Below, piece by piece: positions 45,287 through 56,984 of a stretch of 64,000 nt of DNA. The position numbers and the translations under genes were made by a program. Where the stretch lies: positions 558,001 through 622,000 of the forward strand of contig BSBK01006394.1 of assembly GCA_027943335.1 (NCBI GenBank). Direction: 5' to 3'. The first letter of the stretch is position 1. Every line of letters starts with the position of its first letter. The notes below the pieces were generated by a model. The model was not told the origin of the DNA and made no database searches. It saw only the letters and a list, made by a program, of their open reading frames with translations. The stretch is from Chamaecyparis obtusa (Eukaryota; Streptophyta; Pinopsida; Cupressales; Cupressaceae).

Positions 45287-48200
45287 GCATAAAACCATTT
45301 TAGGTGGAGAGTATTGATTGGATCTAATAGGAAATCTCCTTTAGGTGTAGCTAGTTTATAGGAACATGATCCTTAGGAGGATGTGATAACAAAGGCACCC
45401 AACCAATTGGGCTCAAATTTTCCTTTTTTTCTCTTAGTGTTGTTTATTCTTTGGATTTTCTCTTAGAATAAGGTCTCCTACCTAAAACATTATCAGTTTC
45501 ACTCTCTTGTTGTATCCTCTGGACATTCTTTACTAGTAAAATTTAAGATGGTCAAACACCTGTTGTTTGCGTTCATCTAGCAATTTAAGTTCTTGTAGAC
45601 ATGAGATTCTATTATCCTTATCGGTGAATAGATTTTTCAATAAAAATCTCTGTGATGGAATCTCAACTTCAATTGGTAACACTGCCTCTAATCCATAGAA
45701 AAGTGCAAAAGAATTTTCTCTTACTAGTGTCTGATACTGGTGTGATATGCCCATAGTGTCGGATTGATCTGCAAGTGCCAATATCTCCCTAATTTTCTTA
45801 CTATTATATGTAAGATTTTGAGGATAGTCTTGTTTGATGCTTCAACCTCTCCATTACCTTAAGGGTAATAGATCGAGGAATAGTGTTGTGTGATTCTAAA
45901 GTAGGGACATAAGTTTTCCATATCCTTGTTTTTGAATTTCTCCCCATTGCTAGTTACAATTGATGAGGGTACCCTATACCTACAGATGATGTAGTTGAGG
46001 ATAAACATTGAGACTTGTTTCCCTGTAGCATTGGTCAAGGGAACTTCTTCAACGCATTTTGTGAAATAATCAATAGTTGTGATAATGTATTTATGTACGT
46101 TAGATGAATTTGGATAAATTTACCCTACTAGATCAAAGGCCCATTGATGAAATGGCCAATGTATGATGAAAGGAATTAACTCCCTGACTGGAGCATGTAT
46201 CAGGTTTCCATGGACTTGACATTTCTTGCATGTTTTAGCATATTGATCAATAGCATCTTTCTCCATTGTGGGTCATTAGTATCCCATTCTTAGAAGTTTC
46301 TTTTCTAATGAAAAATCACTCGAGTGGGACCCACACGCACCTTCATCGACTTCCTTTAAGGCATGATTCGACTATTCACCTTCTAAATATCTAAGTAACA
46401 TTATGTTAAGAGCATGTCTATATAATTTATTCACAATGATTAAATAGTGTGATGTTATTCTTATTAGGCATCTTTTCTTATTTTTCTAATAATTTTTAGG
46501 AAAACTTTGGTTTTTGAGATAAGAATAAATATGGGCATAATGAGATGGTATATGGGGTTCAATAGCACATATAATATAGGAATCGGGAGAATCATGGGCT
46601 GGGAAGGGTAATTATTCCACAAACAAGTCATAGAAAAATTGATGTTCCTCGAGTTGTAACATTGATGCTAAAGTAGCCATCGCATCATCAAATTTATTTT
46701 TTGACCTTGTTATTTTCTCAAATGTGATGTACACAAAGCATTTCTTGAGATCATCAACCATCCTCTTGTAAGGAATTAGTTTTTTATCTTTTTTTCTGGT
46801 AACCATTATTAACTTCGTTGATTATTAGTTGTGAATCTCTATAGATGTGCAACTCAATAATTTTCCACTCTATACAAATCTTCAATCTGTTAACCAAGGC
46901 TTTGTACTCTAAAATATTGTTTGTAAAGGGAAAAATTATCTTATAAGCCTTTGGTATCTTATGTCCTTGAGCTGTAATAAATAGGCATCTAGCTCTTAAC
47001 TATTGTTGTGTGAAAGAACCATCAAAGTACATCTTTTGTGGGTGTTTAGTGAGATGCATGATTTCTTCATCAAGAAACTCAATGTATAATGGTTCATCAA
47101 CTGTCAGGGTGTGTTGGCTAGCTAATTTTCTATCACTTGTCCTTTTATTTCTTTCCTATCAATGTATTCAATATCAAACTCACTCAATATCAGGACCCAC
47201 TTTTATAATCTTCCTATCAATGTTGCTTTGTTCAAAAAATACTTGAGTGGATCTATTTTTGCAATTAACTTCACCTTATGTGATAACATATAGTGTCTGA
47301 TATTTTGGGATAAAAACACCACTGCTAGGCATGCTTTCTCAATCATTGAGTAGTTTAGCTTGTATGAGACCAGTGTTCTATTGATGTAGTAAATTGATCT
47401 TTCTTTGTGAGTCTCATCTTTTTGTGCTAGCAATACTCCTAGTGACGTGTAAATTGTTGATATGTATAACAAGAGTGGTTTTCCTTGAATTAGAGCCATA
47501 ATAATTGGAGGATTTACTAAATATTTTTTTATTTGAGTAAATTTCTTCTCACATTGCTCATCCCATGTAAAGTTAACTCCTTTATGCGTCATCTTGGTGA
47601 ATGGTTGAGCTTTTTTTGCTAATTGGGATATGAATCTCCTAATAGATTGTAGCTTTCCTTGAAGTGTTCTCATTTGACTAATATTCCTTAGGGGTTGCTT
47701 TTCTAGAATTTCTTTCACTTTAGCCAGATCAACCTCAATGCCTTTCACTAAAACTATAAAGCGTAGCAGTTTTCCAAATGCACACTTTTTAGGATTTAAC
47801 CTGAGTTGAAATTTTTCAGTCATGTCAAATATTTTCCTTAGGTCTTCAATGTGAGTTCTTATGATTCTTGACTTTTCTAGAGTACCATCAATATAGTCCT
47901 CCATATTCCTATGCATCATGTCATGAAATATCATTGTCATTTCTCTTTGATATATTTTTCCAGCATTCTTAATATCAAACAACATGACGTTCCAATAGAA
48001 CATGCCCCAAGCACAAGTGAAAGTTTTCTTTTCCTAGTCTTCCAAAGAAATCTTGATTTGATTATAGCCTAAGAACCCATCCATTAATGAGTACATTTCA
48101 TATCTTGTTGTGAGATCTACAATCATGTCAATATTTGGAAGTGGAAAGTCATCTTTCGAATGGGATTTTTTTAAATCTCTGAAATCAGTGGATACTCTTA

Positions 48201-48640
48201 TGGATTTATCTGGTTTGGAAATACGAACTATGTTGAAAATCCACTCTACATAATCAATGGCTCTTATGCATCCAACTTTTTAAAAAAAATCCAATTCTAT
48301 TTTCACTAGTAATGTGACATGTGGATGCATTTTTCTTAATTTCTAATTCAAAAGTTTTACTCCAAGAGCAATAGACAAATGATGCATTATCAAGCATGTG
48401 TCTAATCCAAGAATGTCAGAATAAGACCAAGCAAAGTTTATCTTATTTCTTTGAAAAAATCGGTGAATTGTGCCTTCTCTTCCTCTAATAAGGATTGATA
48501 AATGTGAATTATTTGTGGAGTTTTAGTTGTCCCAAGATTAATAGGTTGTGTTGGTTCTATTGGTACTAAAGATCTTTCTTGAAAATGACCAGCAATAATA
48601 TCAAGAGTCTCATCCTTTGGCACCTCTGAGAGGTTTTCAC
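45287..48640 (-). pseudogene. Ty3/gypsy Tat-type pol of element H: RT, RNase H, second RNase H, integrase
   Basis: Minus-strand order: a linker (48623-48438, with LLEEEKAQFTDFFKEIR); reverse transcriptase (KSHSKDDFPLPNIDMI block near 48160; MEDYIDGTLE near 47890, where YIDG replaces YVDD); an RNase H (FTWDEQCEKKF through LSQNIRHYMLSHKVKL, to 47203); a second RNase H-like region (YFDGSFTQQ-like near 47030; ELHIYRDSQLIIN-like near 46840; KLIPYKRMVDDLKK to 46612); integrase with an intact HHCC (GSHSSDFSLEKK, CKKCQ), first Asp (TTIDYF), second Asp replaced by Ser (IVTSNG), Glu kept (GNGEVEAS), and the C-terminus at 45781-45533. The extra RNase H is the hallmark of the Tat lineage. Many stops and shifts; inactive. 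Confidence 0.92.
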
Positions 48641-48967
48641 CATTGGATACGTCTTTTGTTTTTACTATTTTAGATTATGATACTACCACTATGTGGTTTT
48701 CATCATCGGATCTCTTTTTCTTTTCTTTTTTTTCTTTTTGAGACTAAGAAACTTGATATCCTTTTTTGTCATGTTTATTCTCCTTACACTAGTGGAAGAG
48801 GTGAAGGGTTAACAATCCTTAAGATAAAAAGCTAGAGTATAGTCATTGTCAAAGGATAATAGGTTTGTGGATTAAGGTTCAGTCCAGTATATGAGTTTTG
48901 GATTCATTAAGGATAGGGATTTAAAAGGTTCAAGAGACAAAACTACATTATCATCGATGTTAGTGAA

Positions 48968-50347
48968 TGTATCATCTTAAAATGGAAGCACTTCCATGTT
49001 AAGAACATTTAGCCCTCTGAATAAGTGGTTTGGAGTCATGTTGAACACCTTGAATGGGTCTTTGACATGAATCTAGTTTTTTCCCCTATTCTGCCCCATT
49101 TTCCACTTCTTTTCTACATAATTCTAGCATCCTGATTTGAAATTTGAAGATTCTTGATTTTTGGGTCAAAGTCGACCTTTAGGGTCAAATTCAACCTTGA
49201 CCTTGACCCAAGGTCCAAATTTCAAAGTTTCATGATTTTTGGATGTTGAGTTTCGGAAAGAATTGTTTTCTCGCCTCTGTGTCGGCTGTTTTGATCTCCA
49301 AAATGGTAAACTCTTAAATTGCATTTAATCTAGGTCCATTTCTAGGGGTATGGGCCCAATGGGAATTTATTTTTCATATGTGGCCCCTCTAAAATTTTGT
49401 GCCCTAGATCACTATAAAAGGAGGCTTTCCTCTCTCATTTTCTACATCTATCATCCTCATAATCTCTCAAGCAAGTAAGAAATCAAGAAAGAAAGAAGGA
49501 GAAGGAAAGAATTCAAGCATTCAAGCATTCAAGATCCAATCCATCAAGGAGATCCATTGTTAGCCATTGAAGGATTCAATCTCTATGGAGCCCTCTTATT
49601 GAAGATTTCTCCATCCACATTCATCCAAGCCTTTTCCTATTTCAAGATCCATTCAAGATTGGTTTTGAATATCTAAATAAAATTGATTGGAGACATCCTA
49701 CATTCATTTGGAGCATCCATACTTGTGGATTCAAGGATTCAAATCCTCCACAAGGGTTTCAACATAAGCAAGGTGAATTGTTCCATTTACTTTGTTTATC
49801 TCTGCAATTTTAATTCAATTTCAAGGTTAATTCCTGAATTGGGGTTTGACTAAGGAAAACCCCTTCTCCCAACAAACAAAACCATTTTTCTTGTAGGTAC
49901 AAGTTCAGGATGGTGAATTACAATGTTGATCTGGATACCCTTTTCGTCAAACTTTTGGGATCTGCAAACAAAATTTCTGTCAGAGTTGTTTCAGGTCAAG
50001 GACAACCTTCAGTGGGGGTCAAGATTGTACCCCAAGGTAAGATCTTACCCCAGCCTTGAGGTCAATGACAACCTTTCTCAAAAAAGAAAAATATTTATGG
50101 GTTTTGTAGATCTCGCAGTTTTGATTAAGGGTCATTGAAATCAACAGTTTCTAAGACTGTTTGACAGGGTTTTAACCCAATTCTTTTTTCAAAGGTAAGT
50201 ACCTTTATTTCTTCATTTCAACATTTTCCTTCTACATTTACTTTCCATATCATTATAATTTCATGTATGTGTAAAATATCAGTTTTGGGGTCTCTTTTAT
50301 GTGTAAACCATTATTCTGGGACCCCACCACATAGTTTATTTGATACA
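48968..50347 (+). repeat. Element G 5' LTR (1380 bp)
   Basis: TATA-like ctataaaagg at 49412-49421 is followed by gctttcctctctc, the likely transcription start area. The 3' LTR is visibly very similar, with a few indels, for example an extra tgacctatgtcaaagtcaac block near 54190 in the 3' copy. Confidence 0.93.
49412..49421 (+). promoter_or_regulatory. TATA box in 5' LTR of element G
   Basis: The sequence ctataaaagg occurs at the same relative place in the 3' LTR (54422-54431). A well-formed plant TATA box, with a CT-rich initiator-like stretch 10-20 bp downstream. Confidence 0.75.
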
Positions 50348-50742
50348 TTTTGGTGAACCCGACACGCTTACCCCTTTCTTTTATGGAATTAGATGCCCTA
50401 TTGTGTTAGATTTCCCTTTGTATTATCTTGTGTGTTCACCTTCATCTTACATTTTGGTGAACCCACGATAGACAACTCTTTCTTTTTGGTGTTAAATTTG
50501 CATTTTGTGTTAGATCTTACATGCTTACAAAAGTAGATTTCTTTTATGCTCTTGTATTTATATTTCAAAAATAAAAAAATATTGCAAAATTTATTTAAAA
50601 ATACAAAAATATTTACAAGCTTACCCCTTATCTTTTGTGGAATTAGATGCCCTATTGTGTTTGTGGTGTTCGATTTCATTTTCATGCTTATGCATTTGGA
50701 TATATCTAGATCTATTTTCTATGCATTTCTTTATTCGTTATC
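50348..50742 (+). other. Leader of element G with duplicated block
   Basis: The candidate primer site ttttggtgaacccgacac follows the LTR by 0-3 nt. The ttttggtgaaccc block recurs at 50452-50464, and cttacccctt through ggaattagatgccctattg recurs at 50366-50403 and 50619-50656 (period 253). Few ORFs. Confidence 0.65.
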
Positions 50743-52893
50743 ATGTGGCACAAGTTATTTTCAAGTGTTTTCAAGTGCCTTATTGATAGGGATGATAATC
50801 CTCCTATTTGGGATGAACCTTTGGATTTGGATGTTGATTACTCTCTTCCTCATGAAACCATTGTGGGTGATCCCTTGAATAAAGATATTGATTTATCCCC
50901 TCCTCATGAAGAAGCTTTGATACAAGAGGGTGATTTATCAATGGATGACCTATCAATACATGATGGTGAATCTTTTTCTAAAACACACTACCCTTATGCA
51001 AATGTTTTAGCGAAATAAGATGACATTATAGATGCTTTACCTACATTTGGGATTCCTTATAGTGATGAGGCATTAGCGGAGAATAATACAAATTCCCTTA
51101 ATGCTCTCCCTATTAGTGATGATCTTATGGAGAATCAAGATCCTATTTCATCTCCTCCTAGGATGTCTTCTTTGCTTCCTTCTTGTGAATCTATTTTTAG
51201 TGTTGAGACAACTAATATGGTTTTTTTGAAACCCTTGTTGACTATCAAAGGTTGTCCTTGCATTACTATCAAAGCTAAACCTATGGAGTCTTTAGAATCT
51301 TTTAGTAACCAAGATTTGATAGCTCACACATATCGTACAAGGAATAACCTTCAACCTAATCCAGTGGTTTCTACTTCTTTACTAGGTTCTCAACCCATTC
51401 TTCCTCCTCCACCCCATCTTCCTAGCAAGGAGTGTGATTTGATAAACCAATTGCAAAATACCTCTGCCAAGATTTTTTAATGGGAGCTTCTTCAAAATTC
51501 ACCTACCTACTATGAAACCTTGCAAAAATCTCTAGCAAATCTTCCCACTCCACCTCCTAATCAAGAGAACATCAATAACTTCTTACAATGCATGCATACT
51601 ACCATGGGTCCTCCTGATATTGTATTTACTCAAAAAGATTTACCTTCTAAAGAAGTTCAGAATCAATATGATGCTCTTACAGTTGTTGTTACTATCAATA
51701 AAAGTATCATCCATAGGACCTTGATTGATAATGGATCTGGGCTTAATGTTTATAGCATGGACATGCTCAAAGCGATTAAAGCCGATCTTTCAACTATTCA
51801 ACCTGACAATGTTCTTATACGTGGCTTTGATAACATTGCTAAGGACACTTTAGGAATCATTACCTTACCTATCAAAGTAGGTTCGGTCACCCTGAATACA
51901 CCTGTTCATGTTATGCCTGGACCTCTAAATTATAACCTTCTTTTGGGTAGACCTTGGTTGCATGAGATGCATGTTGTTCCTTCCACCGTTCACCATAAAT
52001 TCATGTTTATACATAATAACATGATATATACACTTCATGCAGATAATGCACCTAATCCTTGTTTGAATATTCAAACCCACACTACTCCTACTCCTAATAG
52101 TAATCCTTCTTCCTCTAATCCTCTTCCTGACACTGATTGAGGAACCTTGGATTTTAATCCTACCTTTATTGGAGAGTATAAGGTTTCTGATCTTGATTTT
52201 ATGAAGCAACAAAGAGAGTTTGAACAATGAGTTTTTGCTTCTACTTCTAATACCCTTCGTAATAACTTTGTCGCTACTTCTACCCATAATGAATTTGTCA
52301 AACCTACTAATGATGACATAATGACTACTGAAGTTTCATTGACTCCTTCTGATATGGCATCTTGTTATGGTCTTGGTTATCATTTCCTAGTTAAACAAGG
52401 ATTCAATGGTCAAGGATGTGGTAAGCATAAATAGGGAATTCAAATGCCCGTACAGAATGGGGGGCATGAGCATTCTTATGGATTGGGATTTAATCCTTAA
52501 CAAAAAATCAATGTTAACAACATCTCAAATAACACTTCAAAACATGATGAAACTATGAAGGAATTTGACCAAGAAGTTATTTTGCCTAAACTCCTTCATG
52601 CTAAGATGATTACTAGACCTAAACACAAAAAGAAATGTAGTCCAAACTTGAAGACTCTTCCTTTTTGTTTGTATCATATATTTCATGATCACTCTACTAA
52701 TGAATGTCAAGCTTTACATTATAAGATTAGGAAGCTCATTGATAGTAAGGTTATTTATATATCATGTGGCAATGAGTTTTATTTCAATCATGTTTTATCT
52801 AAATATCATTTATGTTCCTATTGTGGAGCTCCACATTATGTAAACAATGTTAGCCTAATCCTTGGGGGCTCATTGTCTTGTATAGTGTTGTGA
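50743..52893 (+). pseudogene. Element G polyprotein: acidic N-terminus, retropepsin, G-patch, zinc finger
   Basis: A single frame of 717 codons is broken only by six stops (near 51016, 51478, 52138, 52228, 52431 and 52498) with no frame change; the start at 50743 is the first Met of that frame. Residues 1-~90 are acidic. The retropepsin lies at about residues 295-410: KEVQNQYDALTVVV, catalytic LIDNGSGLNV (Asp-Asn-Gly instead of Asp-Thr/Ser-Gly, as is common in Tat elements), and LLGRPWLH. A G-patch follows (52360-52497: CYGLGYHFLVKQGF, NGQGCGK, YGLGFNP). Then comes a finger of gag type, CLYHIFHDHSTNEC followed by a QALHYKIRKLID helix (52670-52740), and a CSYC. Reverse transcriptase and integrase are absent. 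The protease would cut gag; the G-patch probably binds RNA. The retropepsin-to-G-patch order is known from plant Tat-type elements; the finger placed after it is odd. Confidence 0.85.
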
Positions 52894-53937
52894 GCAATAT
52901 AATAGGTCCCCTTCCATACTTGTTCCTATGCTTAGGGGGCAAGGATGTCATCTCCTTCCTCTTTCTATCTTTCTGGGATCCACTTTTCCCTTGGTTAAGA
53001 AGTATCTATCTATTATGTGATATCCAATCATACATGAAAATTTTGGTTTGCATTGAGGATCTATGTTCTTGATCATAACCTATTTTGTTGTTGGACATTG
53101 GGTTTCTATGGTTGATAAATCTCTCACCTTGGAAGTTGAATAGTGTGCTATTCCTCACAAGGGTTACTTTTTCCCTTCTTGCATGATATCTCTTTGCATT
53201 CATCCCTTCCATGGCCTCATAGGAGTTGTGACAGTCTTCGCTTGGACTGGGTGTTTTCTATCGATATTGTCTTGATGTTGAAGAAGGCTTTAGCCTTGCT
53301 CTTTTCTTTCCTTAACATGTCAAAATAGTATGTATTTTTCCATCTTAAGGAGGGGGCATATATATGGCCTCCCTCATTCTATATTATGTATTTTTGTTCT
53401 AACCTTTTGTTTTGTAGCATGCTAAATCTTCTAAAGGTAACACACATAAGTTGCTAAATCCTGAAGAGACACGCATTTTCAATTTCAAATATGCTAAATC
53501 CTTGGAAGGTAACACACATAAGTTTCTAAATCCTAAAGAGATACGTACTTTAAAAATGTATTCTATGGTGATATGAGGATATGGATCCATGGGTACTTCA
53601 TAAAAGTCATCAAAAGATGCACTACATACATGCACAAAGCCACCAAAAGGTGTACAAATTTATGGGGTCACTATCAAGTGTTTTCTTGGTAGGCCATCCT
53701 ATCCTTTTTGTGGTTCACAGTGAGATACACGCATCTTACTAGATGAGCTAGCCACTCCTCTCTCCCCTTTTCTCTCTTTTTTTCTAGTGACATCTCTCTT
53801 ATTTCAATCTTGGAGTTGATGAAGACTCGAGTCCCTGGGGGCTTGAGGATTCCTTTGCCCCTTTGATTTCAATAAGATTGTCTTTTTCTTTGTGATCTCC
53901 TTTACCAAGAGTTTGCATTGAGTCCATACTCTTGCTA
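52894..53937 (+). other. 3' untranslated region of element G
   Basis: No gene. A purine tract aaggagggggcata at about 53346-53359 could be a second plus-strand primer. A 72-bp tandem duplication lies at 53419-53562. Confidence 0.6.
53419..53562 (+). repeat. 72-bp tandem duplication in element G
   Basis: Two copies starting at 53419 and 53491 both run atgctaaatc, ggtaacacacataag, ctaaatcct, agagacacg/agatacg. Confidence 0.85.
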
Positions 53938-53951
53938 AAGTGGGGGCTTAA
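53938..53951 (+). promoter_or_regulatory. Polypurine tract of element G
   Basis: The sequence aagtgggggcttaa directly precedes the LTR start TGTATCATC. Confidence 0.8.
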
Positions 53952-55386
53952 TGTATCATCTTAAAATGGAAGCACTTCCATGTTAAGAATGTTTAGCCCT
54001 CTGAGTAAGTGGTTTGGGGTCATGTCAAACACCTTGAATAGGTCTTTGACTTGAATCTAGCTTTTTCCCTTGTTCTACCCCATTTTCCACTTCTTTTCTG
54101 CATAATTCTGGCATCCTGATTTAAAATTCTGAGATTCTTGACTTTTGGGTCAATGTCGACCTTTTGGGTCAAATGCAACCTCCACTTTGACCTATGTCAA
54201 AGTCAACCTTGACCTTGACCCAAGGTCCAAATTTCAAAGTTTCATGATTTCTGGATGTCAGGTTTTGGAAGGAATTATTTTCCCGCCTCCGGGTCAATTG
54301 TTTTGATCTCCAAAATGGTAACTCTTAAATTCATTTAATCTAGGTCCATTTCTATGGGTATGGGCCCAATGGGAATTTATTTCTCATATGTGGCCCCTCT
54401 AGAAGTTTGTGCCCTAGATCACTATAAAAGGAGGCCTTCCTCTCTCATTTTCTCCATCTCTCACCCTCATAATCTCTCAAGCAAGTAAGAAATCAAGCAA
54501 GCAAGAAGGAGAAGGAAAGAATTCAAGAATTCATTCATCTTCAAGAATTCAAGCATTCAAGATCTAATTCATCAAGGAGATCCATTTTTAGCCATTGAAG
54601 GATTCAATCTCTATGGAGACCTCTTGTTGAAGATTTCTCCATCCACATTCATCCAAGCCTCTTCCTATTTCAAGATCCATTCAAGATTAGTTTTGAAGAT
54701 CTAAAGACAATTGATTGGAGACATCCTATATTCAATTCTACATTCATTTGGAGCATCCATACTTGTGGATTCAAGGATTCAAATCCTCTACAAGGGTTTC
54801 AACATAAGCAAGGTGAATTGTTCCATTTACTTTGTTTATCTCTGCAATTTCAATTCAATTTCAAGGTTAATTCCTAAATTGGGGTTTGACTAAGGAAAAC
54901 CCCTCCCCCCAACAAACAAAACCATTTTTCTTGTAGGTACAAGTGTGGGATGGAAAATTACAGTGTTGATCTGGATACCCTTTTCGTTAAACTTCTAGGA
55001 TCCACAAATAGAATTTCCGTCAGAGCTATTTCAAGGAAAGGATGACCTTCAGTGGGGGTCAAGATTGTACCCTAGGGTAAGATCTTACCCTGGCCTTGAG
55101 TTCAATGCCGACCTTGCTCAGAAAAGAAAAATATTTTTGGGTTTTGTAGGTCTCACAGTTTTGATTTATGAATATAGAAATCAATAGTTTCTGAGACTAT
55201 TTGACAGGGTTTTAAGCCGGTTATTTTTCAAAGGTAAGTACCTTTATTTCTTCATTTCAACATTTTCCTTCTACATTTACTTTCCATATCATTATAATTT
55301 CATGTATGTGTTAAATATTAGTTTTGGGGTCTCTTTTATGTTCAAACCATTGTTTTAGGACCCCACCGCATAGTTTATATGATACA
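53952..55386 (+). repeat. Element G 3' LTR (1435 bp)
   Basis: Direct copy of 48968-50347, ending gataca before the flank GTGAC. TATA-like ctataaaagg at 54422-54431. Confidence 0.93.
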
Positions 55387-55391
55387 GTGAC

Positions 55392-56980
55392 ATGCAAGAT
55401 GATTTCTATCAAGTTAGTTTTCAAAGAATTCTTAAGAATATTAAGGTCTTGATTGTCAATATCAAAGTCATTGTTAGTGTTATGTAAGTATATCCCAATT
55501 GACCTAGCATTAGAGTTTTCTCCTTCTTCAAAGTAAAATTTAGGAGTATATTGTGTATCACATCAATCTCTATATTCATAGTAAATTTTGAGTGTTTCCC
55601 ATTCATAGTTATGTGGGTCAATTTGACTATCATATGATTTACCCAAAAAATGGGCTATAGTCATTGGTGTCTCTTCTTCTTTGTCATAGTTATTTTATTA
55701 TTATTGATTCTCAGCTTCTTGTAAAGGTTCTTATTGAAATATGGATGTCTCCCAATAATTCTCATATGGAGGCATATCAAAAACATGAGTAACAGTGACC
55801 AACTACTCCTAGTTAGGGTGTCTCTCTTGTTGCTTAACATCTGGTTCTCGCTCAGATTCGATAATGATTTCTTGTTGAGATGTAGGTATTTCTATGAGAG
55901 TAATAGTATTTAGGTCTAATAAAGGATCTCCTTTTAAGAGTATTAATATTTCATATGAGATGTGTTCTCCTTCTACTTCTTCACCAGCAAAATCATATGC
56001 TCTATCAAATATGGGACCATATTTAGGCATAGGGTGAGATATTTCTTTTTTGAAACCCAAACCATATTTATCTTTAGGATTAAAAAACTCCATATGAATT
56101 TGTTCTATGAGTCCTTCCTTATTTTTCCAATTGGTCCTTTACATTTTTAACCCATTTGTTTCATGATGTTATATCTTTTTCCATATTTGTTTGGTGATAT
56201 CTCAACATTTTTAACATTTTCATCTTGTTTATCTTCTTTGTATAACCATTGCAAGATAAATTTTCCTCCATTTTCCTCTGATAGAGACACCTTGGCTTTG
56301 ACCATCCTTGTTGCTTCATGGATAATAGGTGATTTAGAACTTGATGGTTTGAATTCTGCAGATGGTTTCCCATAATATCTTGGTGATAGAGGAATGTTAG
56401 CCAAAAATGGCATTGTATAAGGTTTATATTATCATATTCCATTATCTTAGATATTCAAATTCTTTGCAAAACTTCTTAAGACCATCTCTTTGGAAGTTTC
56501 AGCCTCTTTGGAACTCTCCTTGTTATGTGGAATCATGTCTTTTTTCTCATTTGAGAATGTTACAAGAGTAAATTGTATCAGCTGGGATTGTCACTTCTAA
56601 TTTTTATGAGGGAACTTCATGCATTGATGGTATGTAGAAGGCACTACTTGCATTGTTTGAATCCACAGCCTTCCAAGAATAATATTGTATGCAAGTGGTA
56701 GATCAAGGACCTTGCATATGACATCTCTTTCCATAGGCCCCACTCTAATAGGTAGAAAAACTAATCCTTTGGAGGATCTCTCTTCTTCGTCATAGGATTT
56801 GATTGTAATGTTCCTTCTTGGATCAACAACATGTTCCAAAAACCCTAATTGTTTCACAAGATTAAATGTGAATATGTTAAAACTAGTGCCTTCATCTATC
56901 AAGACGTGTTTGACTTGGATTTTATGGATAAAAACCTCAATGTGCAATGGTTGGTTTATTAGAGAGCTCATTGAGCTTTA
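55392..56980 (-). pseudogene. Element H upstream part: retropepsin and G-patch
   Basis: The minus-strand open segment 56971-56597 is a retropepsin: SLINQPLHIEVFIHKIQVKH, catalytic LIDEGTSFNIFT, GLVFLPIRVG, NIILGRLWI, and PSTYHQCMKF. After a gap come 56413-56147 and 56093-55809, which join across a frame change into a G-patch: YNIMKQMG, then a GKGPIGK-like block, and DKYGLGFKKE. Element G inserted downstream of this, separating it from the reverse transcriptase at 48640. The order protease, G-patch, reverse transcriptase, two RNases H, integrase fits a Tat-type element. The 5' side ends near 56980 against a copia fragment. Confidence 0.85.
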
Positions 56981-56984
56981 AATC

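Larger units (their letters stand above)
48968..55386 (+). mobile_element. Element G: gypsy-type non-autonomous element with protease and G-patch, no RT
   Basis: Two direct LTRs (48968-50347 and 53952-55386) both begin TGTATCATCTTAAAATGG and end gataca. The flanks GTGAA (48963-48967) and GTGAC (55387-55391) are a one-mismatch target duplication. It splits element H between its G-patch part and its reverse transcriptase. A polypurine tract lies at 53938-53951. The 3.6-kb interior carries one continuous frame (50743-52893) and nothing resembling reverse transcriptase or integrase, so mobility would need a helper. Confidence 0.93.
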
